A program made the position numbers and the translations under genes. A stretch of DNA of 64,000 nucleotides. Source: Sphingomonas donggukensis (GTDB lineage Bacteria; Pseudomonadota; Alphaproteobacteria; Sphingomonadales; Sphingomonadaceae). Position 1 is the first letter of the stretch; each line of letters opens with the position of its first letter. The DNA lies in assembly GCF_023674425.1 (NCBI RefSeq), contig NZ_CP098401.1:620001-684000 (forward strand), read 5' to 3'. Positions 7,162-16,807 of this stretch are shown here, in pieces. Under the pieces are notes generated by a model that searched no databases, was not told where the DNA came from, and worked only from the letters and a program-made list of their open reading frames with translations.

Positions 7162-9810
7162 TCAGAAGCCGAACCGCCCGGTAATGCCGTAGAAGCGCGG
7201 CAGGCCGGGATAGGCCGCGTAGTTGCCGGTCTGCTCGGGCACGCCGAAACCGGTGATGTGGTAATATTGGTTGGTCAGGTTCTCAACGAAGAACTCTAGG
7301 CTGCGGCGCCGATCCTCGGACTGGATGCCGACCCGCGCGGAAATCAGCGGATAGCCCTCGTTCGACAGCGGCGCGCGGCCCGTGATCGGGTTGGCGCCCG
7401 CCGACGGGATGTTGACCTCGCTGTTGTAGCGCATGTCGACGTGAAACAGCGCGTTCCAGTCGCCGGTCAGGCGCGGCGTGTAGGTGCTTGAGATCGTGAT
7501 AGTATTCTCGGGCTGGTTCTGCAGCTGGCGGCCCTCCTGTCCGGCGAGCGGGGTGCCGGTGAAGTTGTTGCTGCTCGAATATTTGGCGTCGATGTAGCTG
7601 TAGCCCATCTGGAACGTCAGGTCGCGGATCGGGCGCAGCGTCGCTTCGACCTCGACACCCTTGCTGACCGTCTCCGGCACGTTCTGGACGACGAAGTTGT
7701 TGCCGCTGAACACCAGCGACTGGAGGTTCTTGAACTTCTGGTAGAAGCCCGCGACGTTCAGCGTGAATTCGCGCGAGATGCTGGTCTTCACGCCCAGCTC
7801 ATAGGCGTCGACCGTCTCGCCGCGGAACGCGAGGTCCGAGCCCTGCGGTCCGTTGCCGCCGAGCAGCACCGAGTCGAACGTCGCCTGGTCAAGGTTGTAG
7901 CCGCCCGATTTGAAGCCGCGGTCGTAGCTGGCATAGGTCAGGATGTCGGGCGTCACCTTGTAGGCGATCTTGGCGCTCCCGGTGAATTCGTCCTCGGTCC
8001 GCTTGTCGGTGTAGTTGCCGTTGAATTCGGTGTTCACCGCCGGGTTGCAGCCGAGCAGGAACAGATTGTTGAAGATGCCAAGGTTGCGCAGCACGTTGGC
8101 GTAGGCGACCGCCGCCGCATTGCCGGCGCGAACCTGATTGAAGAACCCGCAGCTGCCGGTGTTGTTGTTGATGCTGGCGGAGAGGTTCTTGGTCTCGTGA
8201 TTGTAGCGCAGGCCGAGCGTCAGCGAGAGCTTGTCGGTGAAGTTGATGATATTGTGCGTGAAGACCGCGAAGGCGTCGGTCTTCACCTGGAAATTGTCGT
8301 CGTTGTTGCCCTGGCCCGCAGCGCCGCCGGGCAGGGGGCTGGTCGCCAGTGCCGCAAGTCCCGGGATGACCGCGATACCGGTCACCGGCGCGACCCCGGC
8401 CTGCGCCTTGAACAGCGTCACCAACGGCTGGAGCGCCGCCGGGAAGGCCGCGGTCGGCGTGCCGAGCAGCGCCTGCCCGACCAGCGGGGTGGAGGGAAGC
8501 GATCCGAAGAACTGCAGGTTGGCGCCGAACGTCGGACGCAGCGCCGCGGCGAACACGTTGTCGACGTACAGGTTGGCGTCGTTCCCCAGCCGCACGGTGT
8601 CGCGCAGCTTGTTCGTCTCGTTCAAGTAGAAGCCGCCGACCAGCCAGTCGAGCTTGCCCGCGAACGCCGATCCCTGCAGCCGCACTTCCTGGGTGAAGTC
8701 GCGCAATTCGGTCTTGTAGCCGTTGCGATAGGCGCGATCGATGCCCGAGAAGTCGATGTCCTGGTTCCTGAGCGCGCGCCAGTTGCGATAGGCGGTGATC
8801 GACGTCAGCTTGCTCTCGCCGATATCGAAGTTGAGCTCGCCCGAGACGCCGTAGTCGCGGATGCGCTCGCCGTAATCGCGGTTGGGCGATGCGGCCTGGA
8901 TGCGATCCGACGCGGGACCGGTGTAGAGGCCGACGCGACCCTGCGCCGCGGCGATCCCCTGGATGACCGGCGCCAGACTGCCGCGCACGGCGGACACCGC
9001 GCCGCAGCACTGCTCGTCGGTCTCGTAATAGTCGCCGATCAGGCGGAAGCTGAACGTCGAGGTGTCGTACAGCGCCTGTCCGCGGACCAGGAAGCGGTCG
9101 ATGTTGTTGAATTCGCGGTCGGCGTTGGCATCCTTGATATAGCCGTCGCGCTTCCGGTATGCGCCATCGACGCGCAGGGCGAGCTTGTCGCTGACCGGCC
9201 CGGTCACCGCGCCCTTGAATTCATAAGCGTTGTAGTTGCCGTAGGTCGCCTCCGCATAGCCACCGAAGTCGAACTTGGGCTGCGCGGTGAAGATCGACAG
9301 CGCGCCAGCCGACGTGTTGCGACCGAACAGCGTGCCCTGCGGCCCGCGCAGCACCTCGACGCGCTCCAGTTCGGGGAGTTCCGACACAGCGACGCCCGCG
9401 CGCGCGCGGAACACGCCGTCGATGAACACGCCGACCGCCGGTTCGAAGCCCGGATTGTCGCCGCCGGTGGTGATACCGCGGAGATAGATGGTGGTGCCGG
9501 TGGCGGACGACTGGCCGGTCGACGACTGGAGCGACGGCGCCAGCTGCTCGATCCCGCGGACGTCGGTGACCTTGGCATTCTGCAACTGCTCGGCCCCGAT
9601 CGCGGTAATGGCGATCGGCACGTCCTGCACGGTTTCGTTGCGGCGGGTGGCGGTGACGATGATGTCGTTGGCCGATTCATATTCGTCCTGCGTCGTGGCG
9701 GCGGCAGGAGCGGTCGGCGACGGCGCCGCGGGCGCGGTCTGCGCGGCGGCGGGCAGGGCGGCGATCATCGCCACGGCGGACGCGGCGAGCAGCTGGAATT
9801 TCTTGGTCAT
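7162..9810 (-). CDS. TonB-dependent outer membrane receptor
   Basis: An 882-residue outer membrane beta-barrel that would import a scarce ligand using TonB energy. It has a signal peptide (MTKKFQLLAASAVAMIAALPAAAQ), a TonB-box-like DIIVTATRR, a plug domain (VQDVPIAITAIGAEQLQNA, ERVEVLRGPQGTLFGRN) and a barrel with alternating aromatic strands ending in the C-terminal signature YGITGRFGF. The plug resembles the broad sphingomonad family of receptors with VPIAITA motifs, whose ligands are mostly unknown. The ATG has AGGGAGGGG just upstream. It is divergent from folE across a 229-base region. The ligand cannot be told from sequence alone. Confidence 0.9.
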   Translation of the reverse strand: MTKKFQLLAASAVAMIAALPAAAQTAPAAPSPTAPAAATTQDEYESANDIIVTATRRNETVQDVPIAITAIGAEQLQNAKVTDVRGIEQLAPSLQSSTGQSSATGTTIYLRGITTGGDNPGFEPAVGVFIDGVFRARAGVAVSELPELERVEVLRGPQGTLFGRNTSAGALSIFTAQPKFDFGGYAEATYGNYNAYEFKGAVTGPVSDKLALRVDGAYRKRDGYIKDANADREFNNIDRFLVRGQALYDTSTFSFRLIGDYYETDEQCCGAVSAVRGSLAPVIQGIAAAQGRVGLYTGPASDRIQAASPNRDYGERIRDYGVSGELNFDIGESKLTSITAYRNWRALRNQDIDFSGIDRAYRNGYKTELRDFTQEVRLQGSAFAGKLDWLVGGFYLNETNKLRDTVRLGNDANLYVDNVFAAALRPTFGANLQFFGSLPSTPLVGQALLGTPTAAFPAALQPLVTLFKAQAGVAPVTGIAVIPGLAALATSPLPGGAAGQGNNDDNFQVKTDAFAVFTHNIINFTDKLSLTLGLRYNHETKNLSASINNNTGSCGFFNQVRAGNAAAVAYANVLRNLGIFNNLFLLGCNPAVNTEFNGNYTDKRTEDEFTGSAKIAYKVTPDILTYASYDRGFKSGGYNLDQATFDSVLLGGNGPQGSDLAFRGETVDAYELGVKTSISREFTLNVAGFYQKFKNLQSLVFSGNNFVVQNVPETVSKGVEVEATLRPIRDLTFQMGYSYIDAKYSSSNNFTGTPLAGQEGRQLQNQPENTITISSTYTPRLTGDWNALFHVDMRYNSEVNIPSAGANPITGRAPLSNEGYPLISARVGIQSEDRRRSLEFFVENLTNQYYHITGFGVPEQTGNYAAYPGLPRFYGITGRFGF

Positions 9811-10039
9811 GTCATCCCCTCCCTTGCGTGCGTGTCCGGTCTCTTGTCGGATCGCGCAGTGGAAAACCTCGGTCGGGCAGACTAACGCTCGCGAATCGCG
9901 TCCGTCAACGTACCGATCCGCGGATTTCCGCGGTTTTCAGACGAAGTTGCCGGGATGAGACAGTTGCTGGCTGCAACGCGTGTCCGTGAAAGTGCGCTTG
10001 CCGTAACGGCAGGCCGCAAGGATTTGGGAAGAAACGACG
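9811..10039. other. Divergent promoter region between the TonB-dependent receptor and folE
   Basis: 229 bases with the candidate receptor promoter at 9880-9908 and a small hairpin, CCGCGG-ATTT-CCGCGG with TTTT after it, at 9918-9937. The folE start is preceded by GGGAAGAAA. No RNA gene or known riboswitch was recognised. Confidence 0.4.
9880..9908 (-). promoter_or_regulatory. Candidate sigma70-type promoter of the TonB-dependent receptor
   Basis: On the minus strand TTGACG and TTAGTC are separated by 17 bases, about 70 bases before the receptor's start codon. The -35 box is good, the -10 box is weak. Inferred only from spacing and match. Confidence 0.35.
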
Positions 10040-10663
10040 ATGACCCACGCTGGACATGACCCCGAGGACGGCGACCTGATCGCGCCGGCGCCCAAGATTC
10101 CCGTCCCCGACGACGTTGCCGCCGCGGTCGCCACGCTGATTCGCTGGGCCGGCGACGATCCCGCGCGCGAGGGGCTGCTCGATACGCCGAAGCGCGTCGC
10201 GCGGGCGTGGAAGGAATATTGCCAGGGTTATGGCGAGGATCCCAAGGCACACCTCTCCCGCGTGTTCGAGGAAGTCGGCGGCTATGACGAGATCGTGCTG
10301 CTGAAGGACATCCCCTTCCAGTCGCACTGCGAACATCACATGGCACCGATCATCGGCCGCGCGCACATCGCCTATCTGCCGAAGGACCACGTCGTCGGCA
10401 TCTCGAAACTGGCGCGCGTGCTCCACGCCTATGCGCGTCGCCTGCAGGTGCAGGAGCGTCTGACCGCGGAGGTCGCCGACTGCATCTGGGAAGGGCTGCA
10501 GCCGCGCGGCGTCGCCGTGGTGATCGAGGCGACGCACGCCTGCATGACCGCGCGCGGCGTGCGGACGCCCGGCGTCGGCATGGTCACCAGCCGCATGATG
10601 GGCGTCTTCCGCCACGACGAACGCAGCCGCAAGGAAGTGCTGGCGCTGATGGGGCTGGGCTGA
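10040..10663 (+). CDS. folE: GTP cyclohydrolase I
   Basis: Converts GTP to 7,8-dihydroneopterin triphosphate, the first step of tetrahydrofolate synthesis. The 207-residue protein shows the type I signatures: TPKRVARAW near residue 50, the zinc-binding and active-site segment [27 protein letters not shown], and [13 protein letters not shown] with the second zinc cysteine. It is divergent from the TonB-dependent receptor. The next gene starts only 3 bases after the stop and may be co-transcribed. Confidence 0.95.
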   Translation: MTHAGHDPEDGDLIAPAPKIPVPDDVAAAVATLIRWAGDDPAREGLLDTPKRVARAWKEYCQGYGEDPKAHLSRVFEEVGGYDEIVLLKDIPFQSHCEHHMAPIIGRAHIAYLPKDHVVGISKLARVLHAYARRLQVQERLTAEVADCIWEGLQPRGVAVVIEATHACMTARGVRTPGVGMVTSRMMGVFRHDERSRKEVLALMGLG

Positions 10664-10666
10664 CCC

Positions 10667-11367
10667 TTGCGCAGCCTCGATTTCAGTTCGTGGCAGGCGA
10701 TCGTCTCGACGATCCTCGGGCTGTCGCTCATCACGCTGATCGGCGTCGGCGTGCGCCTGCTCGCGATGTACACCATCCAGCAGCGCCGCGAGCGCGAAAA
10801 CCGGCAGATCAACGAGCGGCTTCGCACCTTGATCGCCGCCTACAAGACGCTCGGCGGATCGTTTACCGGCAATCTTGCGGTCGATCCCAGCCATCTGCGC
10901 GACCAGCGTCGATCAGTGTCCGAAGCGGAGGCGGCGGAGCCAATCGGCGCCGGCTCGTCCGATCGATCCCGGCGTATTCGGACGCGGTCGAAACCGCATT
11001 GTCCGATATCATCCTGCTCGGCACCGACGAGCACGTCCGGCTGGCGGCGCATGCCGCGCAGGAACTGGTCGCAGGCCGCCCGGTCCACACCGGCGCGCTC
11101 GTCGCGTCGCTGCGCGACTTTATCCGGTCTGCCTTGGCGCTCGCGCCGATCCCCAATGGCGTCACCATTCCGGCGCAGGGCCCGACGCGTCCTGCGGGGA
11201 CCGGCGGTCGGGGCAAGGGCGAGACGGGCCGCGACGACACGCGTACCGGTGGAAAGACCGGCGGCGGAGTCGGCGGGGCCGGGATGGGCGGCGGCATGGG
11301 TGGCGTCGGGATGGGCCTTGGTACCTCGGGCGCCGACCCTGACGACCCCTCCCATCCACAGCGATAG
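10667..11367 (+). pseudogene. Conserved membrane protein broken by a single-base frameshift
   Basis: Two frames join into one protein of a family common next to sphingomonad genes. The first frame, from a TTG at 10667, gives a membrane anchor (ILGLSLITLIGVGVRLLAM) and QQRRERENRQINERLRTLIA, up to SSDRSRRIR at about 10981. The continuation DAVETALSDIILLGTDEHV and a Gly/Met-rich tail lie one frame back. Reading G10981 twice joins the halves exactly (RIR then DAVETA), as if one base were deleted near 10978-10981. The repaired protein would have about 233 residues. Either the gene is truly disrupted or the base is a sequencing error; the good coding quality on both sides favours an error or a very recent mutation. 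Function unknown. Confidence 0.7.
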
Positions 11368-11381
11368 AAACCGCCGCCTGG

Positions 11382-13043
11382 TCATCCAGCCCGGTTTGCC
11401 GCGCTGAGCACTGCGCGCACCGAAGCCGTCGCGATGTCGGAATCGATGCCGACCCCGAACACGGTGCGCCCATCCGCCATACGGCACTCGACATAGGCGA
11501 CCGCCTGCGCATCGGCGCCGTGGCCGATGGCGTGTTCATTATAGTCGACGATATCCAGCGTCGGGCCGGTGGTGCCGGCCAGCGCCGCGACGACGCCCGA
11601 GATCAGACCGTTGCCGCGACCGGAGATCGATCGCTCGGCACCGTCCACCGCCACCCGGCCCACGAAGATGCGGTCGCCAGCGGTCCCGGTCTCCTCGTAA
11701 TCGACCAGTCGGAACCGGTCGTCGGCATGGGCGAGGTAGGTGGTTTCGAACCGTTCCCAGATATCGGCGGCGTCCAGCTCGCGGCTGGTGGCGTCGGCCA
11801 GCGCCTGGACGTGGCGGCTGAAATCGGCCTGCAGGCGCTTGGGCAGCTTCAGCCCCTTGTCCTGCTCGATCACCCAGGCGACGCCGCCTTTGCCCGATTG
11901 CGAGTTCACGCGGATCACCGCTTCGTAATCGCGACCCAGATCCTTGGGGTCGATCGGCAGGTAGGGCACGTCCCAGACCTGGTCGTTACGCGCCGCCTGC
12001 GCCGCGAAGCCCTTCTTGATCGCATCCTGATGCGAGCCGGAGAATGCCGTGAACACAAGGTCGCCGGCATAGGGATGGCGGGGGTGGACGGGAAGGTTGT
12101 TACAATATTCGACGGTCTTGATGATGCTGTCGACGTTGGAGAAATCCAATCCCGGATCAACACCTTGCGTGTACATGTTGAGCGCGACTGTCACCAGGTC
12201 GACATTGCCGGTACGCTCGCCGTTGCCGAACAGGCACCCCTCGACGCGGTCGGCCCCGGCCATGAGCCCCAGTTCGGTCGCCGCGACCCCGGTGCCGCGG
12301 TCGTTGTGGGTGTGGAGCGAGATGACCACGCTCTCGCGATTCCGGATATTGCGCCCGAACCATTCGACCTGGTCGGCATAGACGTTGGGCGTCGCGCATT
12401 CGACGGTGGCGGGCAGGTTGAAGATGATCGGGCGCTCGGGCGTCGGGCGGAGCACCTCCATCACGCTTTCGCAGACCTCCAGGCTGAAATCGAGTTCTGC
12501 CGTGGAGAAAGTCTCGGGCGAATATTCGAACCGCCAGTCGGTGTCGGGATAGACGGCGGCCTGGTCGCGCAGCACCTTTGCGCCCTCGATCGCGATTGCA
12601 CGGACTTCGTCGCGGGTCATGCCGAAGACGATCCGCCGCCACGCCGGGCTGACCGCGTTGTAGAGGTGGACGATCGCGGTCTTCGCACCCTTCAGGCTCG
12701 CAAAGCTCGTCTCGATCAGGTCGCGGCGCGACTGGGTGAGCACCTGCACGGTCACGTCGTCGGGGATGCCGCCGCCGCGCACCAGGCCGGATATGAAGTC
12801 GAATTCGGTTGCGCCGGCGCTGGGGAAACCGACCTCGATCTCCTTGATCCCGATGCGCACCAGCAGGTCGAAGAAGCGTTGTTTCTTCTCCGGCCCCATC
12901 GGGTCGATCAGCGCCTGGTTGCCGTCGCGCATGTCGGTCGACAGCCAGCGCGGCGCGCGGGTGATCGTCTGCGAGGGCCAGCGCCGGTCGGGCAGGTTGA
13001 TCGGCGGGAAGGGACGGTACTTGGTCGCGGGGTTGCGCAGCAT
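11382..13043 (-). CDS. leuA: 2-isopropylmalate synthase
   Basis: Condenses acetyl-CoA with 2-oxoisovalerate, the committed step of leucine synthesis. The 553-residue protein is of the long LeuA type that starts [12 protein letters not shown] and contains [15 protein letters not shown] (metal and catalytic region), [25 protein letters not shown] and the metal-binding HxH, followed by a C-terminal regulatory domain that normally binds leucine. The ATG at 13041-13043 is preferred over a GTG five codons upstream. A leader peptide full of leucine codons and a long hairpin precede it, which implies attenuation. Substrate 2-oxoisovalerate comes from the ilv genes a few kb away. Confidence 0.95.
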   Translation of the reverse strand: MLRNPATKYRPFPPINLPDRRWPSQTITRAPRWLSTDMRDGNQALIDPMGPEKKQRFFDLLVRIGIKEIEVGFPSAGATEFDFISGLVRGGGIPDDVTVQVLTQSRRDLIETSFASLKGAKTAIVHLYNAVSPAWRRIVFGMTRDEVRAIAIEGAKVLRDQAAVYPDTDWRFEYSPETFSTAELDFSLEVCESVMEVLRPTPERPIIFNLPATVECATPNVYADQVEWFGRNIRNRESVVISLHTHNDRGTGVAATELGLMAGADRVEGCLFGNGERTGNVDLVTVALNMYTQGVDPGLDFSNVDSIIKTVEYCNNLPVHPRHPYAGDLVFTAFSGSHQDAIKKGFAAQAARNDQVWDVPYLPIDPKDLGRDYEAVIRVNSQSGKGGVAWVIEQDKGLKLPKRLQADFSRHVQALADATSRELDAADIWERFETTYLAHADDRFRLVDYEETGTAGDRIFVGRVAVDGAERSISGRGNGLISGVVAALAGTTGPTLDIVDYNEHAIGHGADAQAVAYVECRMADGRTVFGVGIDSDIATASVRAVLSAANRAG

Positions 13044-13099
13044 GGGGATCGCTCTCACTGGGTCGGCCTCGCCGGGCCGGTCGTCGTTCGGGTCGATGG

Positions 13100-13200
13100 G
13101 CCCTTAGGCGGGTCGCAGGCGCCGCAAGCGGGGCGCACGGCGAGGGTCGCGCCTAAGGGCGCGTAAGTCGAAGCAGCGAGAGGCGGAGCGCCCGGATCAT
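13100..13200 (-). promoter_or_regulatory. Putative leucine attenuator upstream of leuA
   Basis: On the minus strand the leader peptide is followed by an 11-base perfect inverted repeat: its stop codon lies inside the first arm (13150-13160) and the second arm is at 13100-13110, with a smaller GCGCC/GGCGC hairpin between them. A ribosome finishing the leader would cover the first arm, one stalled at leucine codons would not, so RNA folding would report leucine-tRNA charging. There is no run of T after the hairpin, so how expression is stopped (Rho, or hiding of the leuA start) is unclear. Confidence 0.6.
13153..13200 (-). CDS. leuA leader peptide (15 residues, five leucines)
   Basis: A short frame starting ATG at 13200 and ending TAG at 13153 encodes MIRALRLSLLRLTRP. 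Five of 15 residues are leucine, clustered just before a stop that falls in the first arm of a hairpin, and leuA starts about 110 bases downstream. This is the classic layout of an amino acid leader peptide. Leader peptides controlling leuA have been predicted in other alphaproteobacteria. The ribosome binding site is weak, which is the main reason for caution. Confidence 0.65.
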   Translation of the reverse strand: MIRALRLSLLRLTRP

Positions 13201-13364
13201 GCGTTGATGGTAGCGTGATGCCGTAGGCGCTGTCCAGATACGCGGCAATTTTGCCGAAGCCATAGCAGTGCAACGATGGCAACCTGGATCAACGCAGCCT
13301 TATCAGTAATTTAACGCGGGCGACGGCATCTCCGACCTGCCCGAAATACTGTTCGAGAATCATC
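13201..13364. other. Divergent intergenic region between leuA leader and BLUF gene
   Basis: This stretch must hold the promoters of both the leuA leader (minus) and the BLUF gene (plus). It is less GC-rich than its surroundings, with an AT-rich patch near 13298-13315 (TTATCAGTAATTTAA). I could not pick a convincing pair of promoter boxes. Confidence 0.4.
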
Positions 13365-13757
13365 ATGCGCCAGTTCATTTACGTCAGCACCGCGACTGCC
13401 GAGCGGATAGACATTGCCGACATTCTCGCGACCTCGCGGGTGAACAACCGCCGCGACGGTCTGTCAGGTCTGCTGTACTCGGACGGCAAGCGCTTCCTGC
13501 AGGCGCTGGAGGGCGAACCGCGCGCGATCGACGCGGCGTATGCGCGGATCGCCCGCGACGCACGCCATCGCTCGGTCGTGATCCTGTCCGACCGCGAGAT
13601 CGACGCGCGCGAATTCGGCGACTGGGCGATGGCGCACCGCGCGCCCGGCGATGACGGCGCAGCCTTCGTCGCTCGGGTCGCCGAACTGGTCGCGCGCGCA
13701 TCGCCGAACGTGCAGGCGACGTTCAACGGCTTCGCCGAAGTCCGCCGCGCCGCCTGA
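13365..13757 (+). CDS. BLUF-domain blue-light photoreceptor
   Basis: A 130-residue stand-alone BLUF protein, which binds FAD and changes shape in blue light. Seen: the N-terminal beta strand with the photoactive tyrosine (FIYVST), the asparagine of the flavin site (VNNRRDGLSGLL), and the key glutamine in FLQALEGE, followed by IARDARHRSVVIL and WAMAHR. No effector domain is attached, so it would act on a separate partner. Neighbours (leuA, YceI) do not suggest the partner. Confidence 0.88.
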   Translation: MRQFIYVSTATAERIDIADILATSRVNNRRDGLSGLLYSDGKRFLQALEGEPRAIDAAYARIARDARHRSVVILSDREIDAREFGDWAMAHRAPGDDGAAFVARVAELVARASPNVQATFNGFAEVRRAA

Positions 13758-13760
13758 ACC

Positions 13761-14393
13761 CTATTTCTGAAACGCGGCGGCGATGTCGAGCTTCACCGCA
13801 TCGCCGACCATCGGCACGCCGAAGCCCAGGCCGAACTGGCTGCGCATGATCGTCGTCGACGCGCGGAAGCCGACGTTTTCCTTGCCGCCCATCATCGCCG
13901 GCGCTTTGCCCGCGCCGTAGAAGCTGGCGTCGAGCGTCACCGGGCGGGTGACGCCGTTCAGCGTCAGGTTGCCGGTGATCTTGGCCGTCTGACCCTTCGC
14001 CACCACCGACGTCGAGACGAAGCGCGCATCGGCGGCGTTGGCGCCGAAGAAATCGGGCTTGCCGCCGTCCTTGCCCGCGCGGGTCAGATGCGCGGTCAGC
14101 CCGGCGCTGGCGGTCACGACCTTCGACACCGGGATCGTCACGTCGACCTTGGCCGCGTTCGGATTCTTCGGGTCGAGCGTCAGCGTGCCCGAAACCTCAC
14201 CGAAGATGCCGGTATAGGGCGAGAAGCCCAGGTGATCGAGCGTCCAGGTGACGAGAGTATGGCCGGGATCGGCGGTGTAGGTGCCGCCGGTGACCGCCGC
14301 GGGGTTCTTCGATCCCGGCGCGGCCATCGGCGCCTGCTGCGCGACGGCGGTGGTGGAGGCGAGGGCGAGTAGGGCGGCATAGGCAAGGCGCAT
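13761..14393 (-). CDS. YceI-family periplasmic lipid-binding-like protein
   Basis: Exported lipocalin-like protein of the YceI family, which binds isoprenoid or other lipids; cellular role is often unclear. Signal peptide MRLAYAALLALASTTAVAQ, then the family start GGTYTADPGHTLVTWTLDHLGFSPYTGIF, a middle VDVTIPVSKV, and TGNLTLNGVTRPVTLDASF near the end. The ATG at 14391-14393 is chosen for its GGAG seven bases upstream and the clean signal peptide; the length is 210 residues. It converges with the BLUF gene with only 3 bases between the stops. Confidence 0.88.
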   Translation of the reverse strand: MRLAYAALLALASTTAVAQQAPMAAPGSKNPAAVTGGTYTADPGHTLVTWTLDHLGFSPYTGIFGEVSGTLTLDPKNPNAAKVDVTIPVSKVVTASAGLTAHLTRAGKDGGKPDFFGANAADARFVSTSVVAKGQTAKITGNLTLNGVTRPVTLDASFYGAGKAPAMMGGKENVGFRASTTIMRSQFGLGFGVPMVGDAVKLDIAAAFQK

Positions 14394-14477
14394 CGATCGG
14401 CTCCGGACAATTGTTGTGGCGGCAATCAACCACAGGTGACGCGGCGACGAAAGCCGCCCGTACGGAAATGAACCGTT

Positions 14478-15293
14478 TCAGTTCAGCACTGGACCCGTCG
14501 CGCCGACCCCCGCGCGCGGACGGCGGACGCCCTCGGGCGGCGGCGCTTCCCCCTGCTTCACGATCACGTCGAAGCGGATGCGCACCCAGGTGCCGGTCTG
14601 CGGCTTCCCGTTGACGGTCGGCGGGCGGACGAGGAATTGAAAAGAGGCCTGGCGCATCGCGCGCGCGAGGCCCGAGCCAGGACTTTCGCCCAGTTCGCGG
14701 CAATCCTCTACGTGATAGCGGGCGATGGTGCGGCATACGATCATGCCCCAGCCGGTGCCGCCGGTGCGCGGCATGTACGTCGCCATCTCGGCGCGGGTCG
14801 GTTCGCGGTACCATTCCGCCGGGTAGAGCGTCTCGCCGCCCGGCGCGGCGCCGGGGATGCCCGCCGAGCTCGCCCCGCTGCCCGTGGCGGCGACGTCGGT
14901 GTCGTTGCCGGCGCCCGCCGCCGATTTCGGCATCTTGCCGATGTCGCTCGCGGCGAAGTCGCGGCGCGACAGGCGGATCATGTCGGGGAAGGGCGGAACG
15001 ACAATGGGCGGCGTCGGGGTTGGTTGCTGCGCGTCCGGGCGGGGCGGGGTCGTGCGGGTCTTTGGCTGCGGAGCGGCAGCGCGGTTCGCGGCGGCCTGCT
15101 TTTGCCCGGCCGCGACGTCGAAGGTGGCGAGTGCGTTGCCTTCCTTCGGCTCGGTCAGCTTCGCGGCGCTGACCCACAGCAGCGCGAGAATGATGGCAGC
15201 GAGGATCGCGAGCGACAGCGACGTCGCGGTCGCACGGCTGCGCAGCGACGGGCGCGCGCGATACGACGAAGGGCGGTACGACGTCGCACGCAT
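14478..15293 (-). CDS. TonB-like proline-rich membrane protein
   Basis: A 271-residue protein with a single N-terminal transmembrane segment (LSLAILAAIILALLWVSA), a proline/alanine-rich periplasmic linker (TPPRPDAQQPTPTPPIVVPPFP) and a C-terminal globular domain with two cysteines (VCRTIARYHVEDCRELGESP, then RMRFDV-like WVRIRFDVIV). This is the layout of TonB energy transducers, and the C-terminal domain resembles the TonB fold seen in sphingomonad proteins, but the canonical TonB YP motif region is atypical. ATG at 15291-15293 is preferred to a GTG at 15332. No exbB/exbD genes are near. Confidence 0.5.
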   Translation of the reverse strand: MRATSYRPSSYRARPSLRSRATATSLSLAILAAIILALLWVSAAKLTEPKEGNALATFDVAAGQKQAAANRAAAPQPKTRTTPPRPDAQQPTPTPPIVVPPFPDMIRLSRRDFAASDIGKMPKSAAGAGNDTDVAATGSGASSAGIPGAAPGGETLYPAEWYREPTRAEMATYMPRTGGTGWGMIVCRTIARYHVEDCRELGESPGSGLARAMRQASFQFLVRPPTVNGKPQTGTWVRIRFDVIVKQGEAPPPEGVRRPRAGVGATGPVLN

Positions 15294-15366
15294 GACGTCC
15301 GCGCGCCTAGCGGATCGGGCGGGGTGGGACAACGGGGGTGGGCGGTCCTGACGGTCAGTACCGAGC

Positions 15367-15444
15367 GTGCCCCCGCGCAGGCGGGGGCCCAGGGTTACAG
15401 CGGGCTGCGCTCGCGGCTCTGGGCTCCCGCCTGCGCGGGAGCAC
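15367..15444. repeat. Inverted pair of 26-base palindromic elements (family A)
   Basis: Two 26-base hairpin units in opposite orientation. The unit at 15419-15444 (starts CTGGGCTCCCGCC, ends GGGAGCAC) is identical to units at 56535-56560 and, inverted, 56603-56628. The unit at 15367-15392 differs at two paired positions that keep the stem. Intergenic, REP-like. Confidence 0.8.
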
Positions 15445-15476
15445 GGTGTGGAGGATACGAACGATCAACCCGAGCC

Positions 15477-15578
15477 GTTCCCCGGCGGAGGCCGGGGTCC
15501 ATTTGGGGTGAGCTCCGCTATGGTCGGCGCCCTATCACCAACGGCCCGTAACTGGGCCCCGGCCTCCGCCGGGGAGCG
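15477..15578. repeat. Inverted pair of GC-rich palindromes (family B)
   Basis: TTCCCCGGCGGAGGCCGGGG near 15478 is mirrored by CCCCGGCCTCCGCCGGGG ending near 15575. Each arm is a hairpin and the two together form a longer one. With the preceding element it fills most of the 400-base gap between the TonB-like gene and ilvC. Confidence 0.7.
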
Positions 15579-15686
15579 GAGGTGTTGCTTGCGTGGCCCG
15601 CCAGCCCGTCGGACCCGGCAAAGCCGTGCCCTATGGGCCGGCTCTGACGGGCCGGCCGGTTGGGCGACAAGTGCGAACTAACTGCG

Positions 15687-16800
<1,114 letters not shown>

Positions 16801-16807
16801 ATCGGAG

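Noticed and set aside
9918..9937. Small CCGCGG-ATTT-CCGCGG hairpin followed by TTTT, considered as a terminator
   Set aside because: On the strand where the T run follows, no gene ends nearby; it lies between two divergent starts.
10667..11367. Programmed ribosomal frameshift as explanation for the two-frame gene
   Set aside because: There is no slippery heptamer or obvious downstream stimulatory structure at the junction; a deletion or read error is simpler.
11520..13166. A 548-codon plus-strand frame opposite leuA
   Set aside because: Antisense shadow; leuA is unmistakable on the other strand.
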